Shown here in pieces: positions 44,446-58,800 of a stretch of 64,000 nucleotides of DNA. The number at the start of each line of letters is the position of its first letter. Positions within the stretch are counted from its first letter, which is position 1. A model generated the notes under the pieces. It did no database searches and was not told the DNA's origin. It was given only the letters and a program-made list of their open reading frames with translations. A program made the position numbers and the translations under genes. Source of the DNA: Hyparrhenia diplandra (Eukaryota; Streptophyta; Magnoliopsida; Poales; Poaceae); contig JADLZK010007807.1 of NCBI GenBank assembly GCA_015847255.1, positions 124,001 to 188,000 on the forward strand, in the 5' to 3' direction.

Positions 44446-47400
44446 TGTAATGAGAACCTCCTAATTCTTGGGCCCCACACTTTTTGTCTTTGTCCCAAAG
44501 ACCTCGGCGGTTGTGCGAGATGCACCCAATAACTTAAGAAGCCTGTCGGGTGTCGCCGGAAACCCCGATTACACCACTCTCATACCGGGATCAACAAAGG
44601 AGTAGCTACAACATTACAACATTTGTTATATATATATATAAAAATACAGATCGAGTGCGGAAGAATAATAACATTAATTTTACAAATGTGAGTAAGTTAC
44701 ATTTGAGTAAACTTAACTTAATTAATTTGCGGAAGCGAGTAGACTAGAAGACAACCAGATCATGTCGTGCCCACCGACATAACCTTGCAGTTAACGGCAT
44801 GAGTCGGCACCTGCAACAAGGGTTAACAAACCACGAAAGTACACAATGTACTCATAAGACTTACCGACAAAAGAAAAGACTCCAAGGATATCTTTGGCTT
44901 AAGGGAAGTAGAGTTAGAAAAGGGAAGTTTTGCGAGAAAAGCTTACTACAAGTGGATCCTTACTTTCAATATTTTTAGCATCAATTTTGTTGATTCATAA
45001 TAAAGCTAGATTTGCACCTGTTCTATCTCAAACACTTTTTAAGAAAAACATTTCAACTTATCTACGAATCTCTTTTCCTTTCATAACCATGAGTAACCTT
45101 GTTTCTTCAATTACTACGATGAATGGGCAGGGAATCGGGTCTCCTTCTCCAGAAGCAATGGCGATCCGCGAATCGATTCAAAACCCGGTGGGGATCCCTA
45201 ACCACATGACATATGTAGCACTTAAGCTTGCATATATCAACCCTCACTCGGTTCGTCCAAAAGCGGGTTGGGTCCATCGCCACCGAGCACGCGTACTCCA
45301 CCTCCCTACCCCGTCCCTAATGACGGTTTGACCCAAAGTAGGGTGGGTACACGCTACTCCCGCCATCTCTCCACTCCCGGTCTTGGCGGTTGTCCGTTCG
45401 ATTTGGCACACCCCGAGATCGGGCTTACCGGGGCATGTGGCGATTAGTTTTCGTCGACTGGGGTGATCGCCCGATCGGGCGTGCCATTGACCCAAAGCGG
45501 TCTCGAGGCGCAATATGCGTTCAACACGCCCCGATTTCACTCGGGCCAAACAACGGGACGGTCCTTAAGCGACCAAACGGGACAAGCACGGCTAGGTATC
45601 CCGCCCGGCTTTCAACCTACGTCCCGTCGATCTCAAATTCAATACTACCATATTTATTCTCATGAACCACCATCGGGGTGTTCTCTTTTTCCAATGCCGG
45701 GAGGAATAAAGATAAAACCTATATCTCATGACGATGAAGCCATCATTCGACTTCTACCGACATCTAAGCATTACTAAGCATTAGAGAAACGACCTATTCA
45801 TACTAGTGGGATAACATTGGAATAGCGTAGATCAAGGTAATCATGCAAACAGCGGTATCAACCAACTCCTACTAACTTAATGCACATTGCACTAGACTTA
45901 AGGTGAATAAAATATTTATAAAACAGAGAAGGGTTTATGCTCCGGGGCTTGCCTGTATTGCAGGGAAAGTCAGATTCCGAAGTTGGATTGTCAACGTCAT
46001 ACTTGACACCGACACCTCGGGTGGATGCACCTTCTCCAAAGCTTGATCATCGTGAACCACATCACTCACGTTTACTACACGTAATGAATGATGCTTTGCT
46101 TAATATGATGAAATAGTAAACATGATGCATTGATGATGCATGAAATGATAAGCACAGGAATATAATTCGTACTTCACGATAAAGTTGCAACCCAACAAAA
46201 TCAACTTGTCGAACTACTCTACAAGATATCATCACCATCGCCTAAGGAGTTCTCAAGGACCATCTGATAGTGGTATGGTTTAGGGTTCACAAAACAACCC
46301 GAAAGTCTCACAAAACCTAAGTCGGAAGTCACTAATCATCTCATTTACTAATTAAATAAATAAAGCATAAAATAATAAAGAATTAAAGTTTGTCAAAGTG
46401 ACTCCAAACTTTTTTGTACAAGTAGGTCACATCATAAAAACAGTACCAAATAAATTTTCATGAATTTTGGAAATATATTTTATTTTCTAAAAAATCATGG
46501 AAGATGCATTTTTCAATTAAAATTTATATTTTTAAATCATGCAAGAACTACTCAAAATCAAAGTTTCAAATTTTTCATGGGTAGATATACTCATAGGAAG
46601 GTTCTCCAAAAATTTTCAGAATTTTTGAAGCAAGAATTGAATTTATATGAAAATAACAAAAATAGATACTATTCAAACAAATACAAATTGATAAAACATT
46701 TATGAAAATGAAAAACACCTTCGGGCTCAAAGTGGCCCGATCTTTACTAGGCACGGCCTTTGTGCAAACAAAGCCGCCCACAGGAATGCGATAAAGCCGG
46801 CCCAAAGCGGCTGTTAAGGCTCGGGCCTAGCAACTTTACAAAAGGATCCACGATCTTTTAAAATTACAAACAAGTACGATTACACTATTTAGCACTATTC
46901 CTCTGAGTCATAGCTTTTGCATCTAGGCCCCTGTCATTCCTTCTATTCTCGTTTTCCAGGTCCCTGACCACATCCGACGTTGACCCGACGCTCGCCGGCG
47001 ATTGACCAACGCTTGCTCGTCGGCGACGAGCTCTCGGCGACACGGTCTTCCCACTCTACTCCCTCGACCTTGCACACACGATGGCACCCAAAACCCGCAC
47101 CCAGGAGCACGGCGGCACACCTGCCGACGGCCATGGCGGCAACGGTGGCGCGGCACACGGCAGCAAGACTTACCGGAGCCATCCCCGGTGAGGACGAGCG
47201 CACCAAAAGAACCAACACCCTCGGGCGACCCTTTCCCCTAACTTAATCGGGCCCGAACGGTCCCTGAGGCGCGCTGGCGGCGGCGCGCGTGCGGGTGGCG
47301 CTTGCCCGGCGAAACACTGGCGGGCGGCGGTGGTGCGGGAAACAGAAAATCGATGGCTTAAACGCGGTCAGGAGCTTACCCTGAACACGGTGCTCGCACC

Positions 47401-48631
47401 GGTTTGGACGGAGGTGAGGCGGGGACATGCTTGCGACGACGGTGGCGGTGGCGGCGCCCGACCGGCGGGCAACGACGGCGATGTCGGCGTGTCCAAAGGC
47501 TCGACCGCCAAAACAAGTGGGCCGATCATGATCACCACGTCAAGGAGAGTCAAGGGATCAAGATGGTTTTTGACGAGACTCACTAGAACCGGCGGGCGAC
47601 GGTGAAGTGGCCTTGCAGCGGGCTATTTGCAGCCGTCCTCGGGAGAAGAAGGCGCGCCGGACGTTCCGTGGACTTGGGCGACGCGGGTTCGGGAGATATA
47701 CAAACGAGTTGCGGAGCTATGGGTGCAATTAATTTGGGTGGGTGGAGCTCGTCGACGGCGACGACATGGCGCTTGGGGGCGGAGATGGTGACCGCGGCGG
47801 AAAAGAAGAAGAAGAGAAAATGCGGCGGCGTTAGGCGAGATAAGGACGGGCAAGAAGAGGCGTCTTTGGACTCCTCCTCGACTTGTTGAAGCGAGCCGAC
47901 GCAGCGGATACGCTGGAAGATCGACGAAGACCACAGCGACGCCGGCGACAGTGCCGGCAAGGACGGCACCCATGCCGAGCACTGTAGCACTTTTCCCAAA
48001 CTTGCTGAATTTTTGTCAAATTCTCCCAAAAATTGAACTAAACTCAAAAAAAATTCCAAAAAGCAACTTTGCTTAAAATTTCAAGATGAACATTTTCTCT
48101 TTTTGAAGCATTTTCAAATTCGGCTGGATTTTGAAATATGGTTTTTAAATCAAAAGGGACAAAACCCTAATTTTGGTATTTTCGAAATTGCTCTAAATTT
48201 TATATAAAAACTTTAAAAACTCAAAACACCAACTTTGTATATCAAGACAAAATAGACAAACTAGCTTTTGAAAGCACCCCAAAATTTTGCATAGATTTGA
48301 ATCTATCAAAAAGGGGGTAAATAGGGTTTTGTCGGAATTCAAAATTACTCTAAATTTTTGAACTAAACTTTGAAAACTCAAAATACCCAAAATGTTCAAC
48401 TTTGAAAACTCTACCATTTTGCTTTAATAACCATACCCAACTTCTTGGTAAATTTTGAATAAAAGGAAAGGGGATAACGAAAGGTTAGGGTTTAGGGTTT
48501 TCCGACAAGGGGTAACTCCCTTTTTTTGATTATTTTAGCGTCTCTTCGATCAACAACTTAGTCAAGCATAAAAGAAGCTTATTTTTATCCAAATCATGGC
48601 TTAAGCGGTAATTAACACCTGAGGTGTTACA
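44446..48631 (-). repeat. 3' LTR (left copy), ~4.19 kb
   Basis: Ends TGTAATGAG... and ...GGTGTTACA on the plus strand. Contains several hundred bases of GC-rich sequence (46960-47960) whose overlapping frames on both strands are compositional. Adjacent polypurine tract at 48633-48645. Confidence 0.85.
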
Positions 48632-51490
48632 ACCTTTCCCCCTTAACAGAATCTCGTCCCGAGATTCAGAGCGAGAACGAGAAGGGGAGAGAACGATTAA
48701 CATATACAGATCTAAAAGCACACTCAGAGAGAATACACGACTTTGAAAACTAAACCACTCAGATCTAGAACAACGCAGCTAAGAGCAGAGACGAACAACT
48801 AAGCGCCTAATCAAACAGCCTCGATAAGCGAGGGCAATGAAGGAACAACAGGATAATGATTATCCAAAACATGGCAAAAGACCAACAGACCCAGAAACAG
48901 GAGTGTGAAAACTCGATTATTGCAAAAGCGCTAAGATGAGAAGCATCCCGAGAACAAATACTTCAACGAATGCCATATCGGGTAGCTCTATGTCCATCCG
49001 CTCCTTCCTTCCGGCTTGGTGGCTTTCCAATCTTCCTCACGACAAGAACTGGTGGAGAGAAACTACTCATGAGCTCTACTCTGATCCGGAGATGGGAAGG
49101 GAAAGGGCGTGTAGGAGATTTTATAGCTAGGTGGACAGAGAGGGGGCACAATACGTCGGGAAGTAGGCCGAGTGGAAGAGCATCGCCGGCGGGTGCGGAC
49201 AAGATTGGCCATGGCACGCCTTGCAACTGCCGAACCAAGGTGGGAGAGAGGGAGAGGATGAGACGAGTGGATTCGCCCGGCAAGGAGGCGTGCAGAGGCT
49301 GTTCTAAAAGGCGAAGAAGAAGGGGTCCGCACGCGAACGAGACGAAGGCGTCGAGTCGCACGCAGTGTAGGATAAAGGAAGGGCGTGCGTTGCGCGAGGA
49401 CGGAGCGGTGCATAACGCCGCAGCCACGCCACGAAGCGGCGAACGCGGCCAAACCGCAACACCTAAAGCGGCCGAGAGGACCAGGATGCTCACGACGTTC
49501 AGAAGACACGTGGCGGCAATAGAATGCTACAGTGACTCCGACCTGAGCAGGGCCAGCAAAATTTGAAGTCGAACTGAATAATCCATTTGCACTTTGCAAG
49601 GTCACAGAAATGTCGGACGTAAATTGTAGCTTGGTAAATCCTAATCAAATGCCAAAAGACAGCAGCATAGAACTTATCGTAAAACGGGACAACTTTCCAA
49701 TCTTTCATGTCCTCTTGATCCAATAGTGACGACATAAGTTGCTTGATAGCTGGTCAACGCTACACTCAGCGAACGTTAAACAGAGTCCCTTATCTACCAC
49801 TTCTTGTAGTCTGTTAATGTTGATGTCAGTGAGTTACTCTTCAAGGGTCACCTTTCTTGTAACTTTCAGAAGAAACTCACAAAGCAACTGATCTGATATA
49901 CGAGTCCTCGGATAGAGTATAGATAAAGAACCAAGGAAATTCACGGCAAGGGAATGCTTTAGTGTAGTTTTGTAATGGATTATGATTAGAAATCATTAAT
50001 CATAACACCACGGCCAAAACCACAACCAAAGGAAGTTCCAAGGTGTGGAGTCAATATGAAGGTGATTTTAAGATCAAGGCCAAGGAAGTTTTAAGGATCA
50101 AAGAGAAATTGTATGGCATCGGGCTCCTCTCTTGAAGAAACGTTTAGGAGGTCCAACAGAGACTTGACATGGTTCCACACGGTACAACATAGGCCGTGGC
50201 AAAGATTTACGCATAACATCCTAGTTGAACTAGGGTTCAAACAAAGTACACACAGGCTTAACAGTGAAACACAAACAACAACCAACATTAACATCATTTT
50301 AGATAACATGTGAAACATCATATATGCATTACATGAATGCTATAAGCAACATATGAAAGGCAATGATGCTTGCTAATGATGCGACAAGATGATCATGAAT
50401 AACTGGAATATGAAGATCTTTCCCCTTAAAAGAAATTTAATATAAAATTTCAAGGTGACAAATCCCGTGAGGCAAATAACGGGCAAGAAAAATATGGCAA
50501 GCATATGGACTTGCAATAAGTTTTTGGAACAAAACAAATTGATATCTTGATTGCGGTCGGAATCAAGAGATAGTTGCAATTAAGATAGTTTTCGAAAATT
50601 TCAAAAGAATTATGGATATGAATTTCGTTTTTACAAGGAAAGAGAAAGTACATTAATTGTGGACTATAATGAATTATGACCATAGACCACGACATAAGCG
50701 AACGCCGGCGGTAATTGCTTATGGTCGCGATCCATAGGAGACCCCTGGGTTTTGGCGCTTTTTGGCGGTCCACGGATCATGGTTCCACTATAGGACACAA
50801 CTATTGTAACTCTCAACCAACACATGCCGACTATCAATAGGAAGGATTGACATGTGTCGAAATTTGAAAAAGAATCGAAACTTCGACACATGCATGAATT
50901 GAGAAATCATGGAATAATCTTATGCTTTTACATAGAGTTAACATGGCAAGGTACAAGCTCCCAAAAGATTAGGAACTTATGAAGCAAAAGATTATAAAAT
51001 GGAAGTCCATTAACCAAAAACCCTGGTATAGGACAAAATTAAGGACAAACAACTATATAAAGAAGAATAGTTGTTTGAATGAAAGGAGGAAATCTCAACA
51101 TTATCATAGATGATAGGATGCATGCTCATCCTATACGTTTTTCACGACGTTAGCGCTCTACCTTCATCATGTAAGATGTTAGTAGGGTATAGGGCTTTAC
51201 TTTATATACTATCTTCTCGCACCAACAAAAGCGTTGAAAGGCACTTAGCAGAATATTATCGGTGAAGTTGACTCCCGGTTGTTCTTGAAAAGATGACATG
51301 AAAACTACGTAAATCTTTTTACTTGACTCTTGAGAAAAATCTTCACGAAAGCTTCCGGCAAGCATAAAGAAAGAAAGAAGATCATTTTTAAATTGTTACT
51401 TTCAAAAACTTTTTAGATTACAAAATCATTTTGAAATTTTCAAAAGTAATATTGTAAGTTTGGTCCTAAGTATGAGCTCGATACCATTAC
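48632..51490 (-). other. Internal domain of the LARD-type element
   Basis: 2.86 kb with polypurine tract at its left and primer-binding site at its right. A GC-rich block at 48960-49560 has overlapping frames of up to 198 codons on opposite strands without any retroviral-type motif. The rest is AT-rich and non-coding. Replacement of gag-pol by such non-coding DNA is the defining feature of LARDs. Confidence 0.7.
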
Positions 51491-54400
51491 AGAATGAGAA
51501 CCTCCTAATTATTGGGCCCACACTTTTGTCTTTGTCCCAAAGACCTTCCGGCATTTGTGCGAGATGCACCCAATAACTTAAGAAGCTTTGTCGGGTGTCG
51601 CCGGAAACCCCGATTACACCACTCTCATACCGGGATCAACAAAGGAGTAGCTACAACATTACAACATTTGTTTATATATATATAAAAAAATACGATCGAG
51701 TGCGGAAGAATAATAAAATTAATTTTACAAATGTGAGTAAGTTACATTTGAGTAAACTTAACTTAATTAATTTGCGGAAGCTGAGTAGACTAGAAGACAA
51801 CGAGATCATGTCGTGCCCACCGACATAACCTTGTTAACGGCATGAGTCGGCACACGCAACAAGGGTTAACAAACCACGAGTACACAATGTACTCCCGCAA
51901 GACTTACCCGACAAAAAAGAAAAGACTCCAAGAATATCTTTGGCTTAAGGGAAGTAGAGTTAGAAAAGGGAAGTTTTGAGAAAAGCTTACTACAAGTGGA
52001 TCCTTACTTTCAATATTTTTAGCATCAATTTTGTTGATTCATAATAAAGCTAGATTTGCACTGTTCTATCTCAAACACTTTTTAAGAAAAACATTTCAAC
52101 TTATCTCGAATCTCTTTTCCTTTCATAACCATGAGTAACCTTGTTTCTTCAATTACTACGATGAATGGGCAGGGAATCGGGTCTCCTTCTCCGAGAAGCA
52201 ATGGCGATCCGCGAATCGATTCAAAACCCAGCTGGGGATCCCTAACCACATGACATATGTAGCACTTAAGCTTGCATATATCAACCCTCACTCAGTTCGT
52301 CCAAAAGCGGGATTTGGGTCCATCGCCACCAGAGAGCCACGATTACTCCACCTCCCTACCCCGCCCCTAATGGCGGTTTGACCCGGTAGGGTGGGTACCG
52401 CTACTCCCCGCCATCTCTCCACTCCCGGTCGCGCGGTTGTCCGTTTCGATTTGGCACACCCCCGAGATCGAGGCTTACGGGGCATGTGGCGATTAGTTTC
52501 GTCTCGACTGGGGTGGCCCGATCGGGCGTGCCATTGACCCAAAAGCGGTCTCGAGGCGCAATATCGTTCAACACGTCCCGATTTCACTCGGGCCAAACAA
52601 CGGGCCGGTCCTTAAGCGACCAACACGGGACAAGCACGGCTAGGTATCCCGGAAGGCTTTCAACCTACGTCCGTCGATCTCAAATTCAATACTACCATAT
52701 TTATTCTCATGAACCACCATCGGGGTGTTCTCTTTTTCCAATGCCGGGAGGAATAAAGATAAAACCTATATCTCGCGAACAATGAAGCCATCATTCGACT
52801 TCTACCGACATCTAAGCATTACTAAGCATTAGAGAAAGCGACCTATTCATACTAGTGGGATAACATTGGAATAAGCGTAGATCAAGGTAATCATGCAAAA
52901 CAACGGTATCAACCAACTCCTACTAACTTAATGCACATTGCACTAGACTTAAGGTGAATAAAATATTTATAAAATAGAGAAGGGTTTATGCTCAGGGGCT
53001 TGCACGTATTGCGAGGAAAGTCGATTCAGAAGTTGGATTGTCAGCGTCATACTTGACACCGAGCACCTCGGGTGGATGCACCTTCTCCAAAGCTTGATCA
53101 TCGTGAACCACATCACTCACGTTTACTACACGTAATGAATGATGCTTTGCTTAATATGATGAAATAGTAAACATGATGCATTGATGATGCATGAAATGAT
53201 AAGCACGGGGAATATAATTCGTACTTCACGATAAAGTTGCAACCCAACAAAATCAACTTGTCGAACTACTCTACAAGATATCATCACCATTGCCTAAGGA
53301 GTTCTCAAGGACCATCGATAGTGGTATGGTTTAGGGTTCACAAAACAACCCGAAAGTCTCACAAAACCTAAGTCGGAAGTCACTAATCATCTCATTTACT
53401 AATTAAATAAATAAAGCATAAAATAATAAAAGAATTAAAAGTTTGTCAAAGTGACTCCAAACTTTTTGTACAAGTAGGTCACATCATAAAACAGTACCAA
53501 ATAAATTTTCATGAATTTTGGAAATATATTTTATTTTCTAAAAATCATGGAAGATGCATTTTTCAATTAAAATTTATATTTTTAAATCATGCAAGAACTA
53601 CTCAAAATCAAAGTTTCAAATTTTTCATGGGTAGATATACTCATAGGAAGGTTCTCCAAAATTTTTAGAATTTTTTGAAGCAAGAATTGAATTTATATGA
53701 AAATAACAAAAACAGATACTATTCAAACAAATACAAATTGATAAAACATTTATGAAAATGAAAAACACCTTCGGGCTCAAAGTGGCGGAAATCGTGCTAG
53801 GCGGCCTTTGTGCAAACAGCCGCCCACAGAGAGGGCGATAAAGTAGGCCCAAAGCGGCTGTTAAGGCCTGGCCTAGCAACTTTACAAAAGGATCCCTGAT
53901 CTTTTATAAAATTACAAACAAGTACAGTACACTATTTAGCACTATTCCTCACGAGTCATAGCTTTTGCATCTAGGCCCCTGTCATTCCTTCTATTTCGTT
54001 TTCGGGTCCCCACGACCACATCCGGCGTTGACCCGACGGCTCGCGGCGATTGACCAACGCTTGCTCGTCGACGACGAGCTCTCCGGCGACACGGTCTTCA
54101 CCACTCTACTCCCTCGACCTTGCACACGATGGCACCCAAAACCCGCACCCGTGAACACGGCGGCACACTGCCGGCGGCCATGGCGGCAGCGGTGGTGCGC
54201 ACACGGCAAAGCAAGACTTACCGGAGCCATCCCGGTGAGGACGGCGCACCAAAGAACCAACACCCTCGGGCGACCCTTTCCCCTAACTTAATGGTGAACG
54301 GTCCCCAGGGGCCAGCGGCTGCAGCGGGGCGGCGGCGTGGATTGGTATTGGCGCTTTGCCGGCAAACTCTGGCGCTCGGCGGTGGTAATGGAAAGCAAAA

Positions 54401-55687
54401 ATCGATGGCTTAAACGCGGTCGGGGAGCTTACCCCGAACACGGTGTCGCCTGCGGTTTTGGGCGGAGGTGAGGCGGGGACATGCTTGCGACGGTGACGGC
54501 GGCGGTGGCGGCGCCGGCCGGCGGCAACGACGACGTTCGGCGTGTCGGTCTCGACCGCCAAAACAAGTGGGCGATCATGATCACCACGTCAAGGAGAGTC
54601 AAGGGATCAAGATGGTTTTGACGGGACTCACTAGAACTGGCGTGGGCGACGGTGAAGTGACGACGGCGGCGCCGCCGCCGTCCCGAGAGAAGGCGGCGCG
54701 GGACGTTCCGGTGGACTTGGGCGGCCAGGGAAAGTTCGGGATAATACGAAACGAGTTGCGGAGCTATGGGTGTAATTAATTTGGGTGGGTGGAGCTTCGC
54801 CGACGGCGACATGGCGCGGCGGGCGGAGATGGTGACCGGCGGACGGAAAGAAGAAGAAGAGAAAATGGCGGCGGCGTTGGGCGAGATAAGGGCGGGGTAA
54901 GAAGGCGTCTTTGGACTCCTCCTCGACTTCGTTGAAGCAGAGGCGGCGGAGGCGGATACGCTGGAAGATCGGCGAAGACCCACAGCGGCGCCCGGCGGCG
55001 GTGCGGCAAGGACGGCACCCATGCCGAAATAACTGTAGCACTTTTCCCAAACTTGCTGAATTTTTGTCAAATTCTCCCAAAAATTGAACTAAACTCAAAA
55101 AAAATTCCAAAAGCAACTTTGCTTTAAAATTTCAAGATGAACATTTTCTCTTTTTGAAGCATTTTCAAATTCGGCCTGGATTTTGAAATATGGTTTTTAA
55201 ATCAAAAGGGACAAAACCCTAATTTTGGTATTTTCGAAATTGCTCTAAATTTTTATAAAAACTTTAAAAACTCAAAACACCAACTTTGTATATCAAGACA
55301 AAATAGACAAACTAGCTTTTTGAAAGCACCCCAAAATTTTGCATAGATTTGAATCTATCGAAAAAAAGGGGGTACATAGGGTTTTGTCGGAATTCAAAAT
55401 TACTCTAAATTTTTGAACTAAACTTTGAAAACTCAAAATACCCAAAATGTTCAACTTTGAAAACTCTACCATTTTGCTTTAATAACCATACCCAACTTCT
55501 TGGTAAATTTTGAATAAAAGGAAAGGGGATAAAGAAAGGTTAGGGTTTAGGGTTTCCGACAAGGGGGTAACTCCCGGATTTTGATTATTTTCGCGTCTCT
55601 TCGATCAACAACTTAATCAAGCATTAAAAGAAGCTTATTTTTATCCAAATCATGTCTTAACTGGTAATTAACACCTGAGGTGTTAAA
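51491..55687 (-). repeat. 5' LTR (right copy), ~4.2 kb
   Basis: Aligns by eye over its whole length with 44446-48631: for example 'caccactctcataccgggatcaac', 'cactagacttaaggtgaataaaatatttata' and 'gataaagaaaggttagggtttagggttt' are shared. It differs by substitutions and by an unusual number of 1-5 nt insertions/deletions, many in C/G-rich words. Confidence 0.85.
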
Positions 55688-57925
55688 ATGGCTGTGCTTG
55701 GTGAGGTTGTGAGAGATCAAGAGAAGGGGAATTATACATACTTTGGGTTGTAGTTGGGCTAGGCCATAAAACATTTGGGCTGGTGGATTTTAAGTGTTGG
55801 ACATTATAACTTTTGGGTCTCCCTAGGCACCTGCGAGTTAGAACCCATCCCTGCACCTAACCAGTTTCGAGGACCAAACCCAACGCCTACGGGGAATTTA
55901 ACACGCCCTTGGCACCGTCAGGTCCAAAACCCGCAGGGAATTGACCCGACCTACCTCTGGTACCTTCCTTACATAAGAGGGGCACAAATCCACCATGATC
56001 TTAGTCTCTCACTTGATGAGTGCAATGTCAGTGATGACACACTAAGATGAATCAAAAGGAAAAAATAAATATTAACTCACTCAAATAACAAAAAACTAAA
56101 GCAAGGCAAAGAGCAAGCTTGTCGTCCTCTAAGGACATGAGCAATGGTTCGACACAATTGAGACTAAGAAAAACTTGGTCCAAAAGACATTGGTAATAGC
56201 TTGACACAACCAAGAAAAGGAGCAGACCTCTTCCTCCAGAAGAGGCATAAGCCTCAACACAATCAATGAAAGGAAAGCGAAAGAATTGCAAAGGAAAAAA
56301 AAGATGCCCATGAATGCAACTCTGTGGCAACATGTGCATCACTCTCCAAATGTATGCAAGCTAACACCCAAAAATCTACTCTTTGTGTTTATGTTTGTTG
56401 CCCTTGTTGGCAAACACACCTATCAAGAAATCTTCCATCGAACGCCCAAAGCAAAGCCATTAAATGCATATGCTATCACAAACTGAAGAGCTTCAATAGT
56501 AAACCACAAGAATGGGTGGACTCTAACACAAGGCTGTAACAAAAGAAATCCAAGTGCTACCAAGTTCTCAAAACTGATTATATGGTACACATGATGATTG
56601 CAAGCATTTTAGAAAATTTAACAAACTTTCTGAACAAGTTCATGAGTGAAGTAGCACCTACTAGGATATACAAAGGAAGACAGCCACATATGCTAGACAT
56701 GACTAAGCAAGCTGAACTAGTGTCAAGCAAAGATCATCGCAAACACTTTTTGATATTTGTTAATCCATAGATAAATCCACAAACACATAGATACCGATGT
56801 AGGTTTTACCCAGCAGTATTATAGTGTGACAGATTTCCATAGGGAACGTTTAAGGTTAACTTAACAGAGAGGAGGTTCATGTACTTGGTCTTCCAATTAG
56901 TGGATCTTTTCTGACTATTGATGGTGGAGTGGATTGGTATATCAAAACCTCAACAAAAACACCATTTAGAAAATGGTGGATTACGTTAACTTGGGAGGAC
57001 CATAACCCCTAGGCCAACCACAAGCTTCCGTGAGATTGCGTGCAAACTCAGGTAACCTATAGTCTGGACACCATGTCTGCACTACTGATTACTACTCTGA
57101 TCTCATGTTAGAATCAAAGCACTTGATGCGAGTAAAGATCTAAGTAATGTAACATAAAGTAAAGTAAGTACTAAACTTAATTAAATAGAAGATTCAAAGA
57201 TACCCGTGTACTAGTCTCAAATGTCACTCCAAGTGAAGATTCATCCGTTGAGGTAGAAGTGGAGGAGAAGTCGATACCTTCTGCTTCTCCTCAGCTCTCC
57301 TTCATTTTGTCCCTACTTTTAAGTGGTATATGATGACAGGGCTTCACCTTGTGTAGATTATATTGTATGTCTTGCTCCTTGGCACTTTCATACCTATTTA
57401 TAGTAGAGATGAGTCGAAGGGGTATTTGTAAGTGAGAAGGGACATCTGTTCATGGTGGGGCTAGGTTGATCAACCTCCAGAAGGATCAGATGACCCTTTA
57501 GCCCACCGACTTAATGGATCTTCATTCCTGATACACTTACAATGTCCGTATGTAGTTGCTAGTGGCGATCGGAACTATTTTGGGTCTCGGATAGGTCACA
57601 GATCTCGGAGGGACGATCGACATCCCATTGTGGTCTCTTCTACAACCTTAGCTTTCCTTGGACCCTATGTTTAGTAAGGAAGCAAGAAAATAATGTTGTT
57701 GGTCATTTGTCTTTGGGTTATGTTTCATCTTGTGTTGTTATATTCCAAAAGGTGTAACTTTTGCATCCAAACTCAGAATTGTGTGCACAAATTCCATTTC
57801 ATTCATCTGAATGAGATCTACAACATGATAGAGTCAAATATGTGACTTTATCAAGTGTTGCACCATGTAAAAATCTATCTTTGTGTCACAGGATCAGAAA
57901 CACGACAAGCATAGTTGTTCGTCAT
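55688..57925. other. No gene recognised
   Basis: Mixed AT-rich sequence. 55690-55990 contains 'accaaacccaacgcctacggggaattt' and 'aaacccgcagggaattgacccgacctacc', complementary in style to 'gggatggcaat..gggcagg' at 37604. These may be two parts of one dispersed repeat opened by the insertions between. From 56000 to 57900 there are only short unrelated frames. Confidence 0.35.
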
Positions 57926-58800
57926 ATGTCAGGAGTATGCATCTCCGGTGGCTCGGGTGGACTCAAGAACACAGAGAACACTAACTGGACACAGGGGTTT
58001 ATCCTGGTTTGCACTATTGGGGCCCAACAACTAGTAGCAAATGATCATTGTATTCGAGAGAACCAAAAATGGGAGGGTTACAACAGAGTGTAAGAGAGAG
58101 AGGTTTGGCAGGGGATCGCTCGGTGTCGATCCTAGCAGATCATCACTGGAGTTTGCCTTCCTCCTCGCCGGAGAGGATGAAGATGGTGGTGGCGCTAGGC
58201 TCTCGTTGCTGAGTGCTAGAGAGTTGGTGACGGTGTGAGTGAATAATTGTCTGGAATTCACCCTCTTCCCATCTTGGATCCGACCTACCCCATATATTCC
58301 AAGGAAGGTCAGGTACATGGAGGTTTGGGGAGTTTAGGCTATGGTCTATGTGCATTGAAGTTTAGGGAGGTCTTGCAGCGGCATGGATGGACCTTGCCTT
58401 TGTCATGGAGTCGGAGAAGCCCTGGGCATCATTTAGCTCCTGTGTTACTGGAGTCTTCTTGGCGGTGATGGCACTTGGCCTGAGGGGCTGAAGAGCGGGC
58501 CTAGGAGCCTCCAATTCCCTAGAGCTAGAGGAAGGGGTTTGTCCTCTTGTGTTACGCTCCGAGTGACCCTATTGGATGAGTGGTTGACAGTGCCGTGCCA
58601 GCTGGGGCAGCACTAGGGATCTCCCCGAGCCACGGGTGCACAGGGTGCCCTTCTCTGCCCTAGGCCTTTGCTGACACTGAAGGCCGGGAGCAGCTGAGGA
58701 TCCAGTTCAGGCTCCTATTGGTCAGGGGGCCTAGGGCTCGGGCAAGCCCCCGAGCCCCAAGCAGAGGCGGAGGCCTGCACATATACCTCATCTACCCTAT
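57926..58800 (-). repeat. Probable solo LTR or LTR fragment
   Basis: On the minus strand a TATA-like AATATATGGGG near 58290 is followed by a leader, then 'ttgtaaccctcccatttttggttctctcg' and 'aacaccactgtgt..cctgaca'-type end at 57926 (TGTCAGGAG on plus). This order of TATA, poly-A-like region and CA end is LTR-like. The other boundary is not defined and no proteins accompany it. Confidence 0.35.

Larger units (their letters stand above)
44446..55687 (-). mobile_element. Non-autonomous LTR retrotransposon with ~4.2-kb LTRs (LARD-type)
   Basis: Two full-length homologous direct repeats (44446-48631 and about 51491-55687) flank a 2.86-kb core. On the minus strand the element begins TGTAACACCTCAGG, its 5' LTR (right copy) is followed by the primer-binding site TGGTATCGAGCTCATAC (51486-51470, resembling initiator-Met tRNA), and its 3' LTR (left copy) is preceded by the polypurine tract AAGGGGGAAAGGT (48645-48633). 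No gag, protease, RT or integrase motif is found in the core, so it would need proteins in trans. Flanking 5-mers (CGGGC / ATGGC) do not form a clean duplication, and the outer right end reads TGTTAAA rather than TGTTACA. Confidence 0.85.

Noticed and set aside
46923..48059. Frames in the GC-rich part of the long LTRs
   Set aside because: The homologous frames in the second LTR (53965-55116) are shifted and different, showing no selection for a protein.
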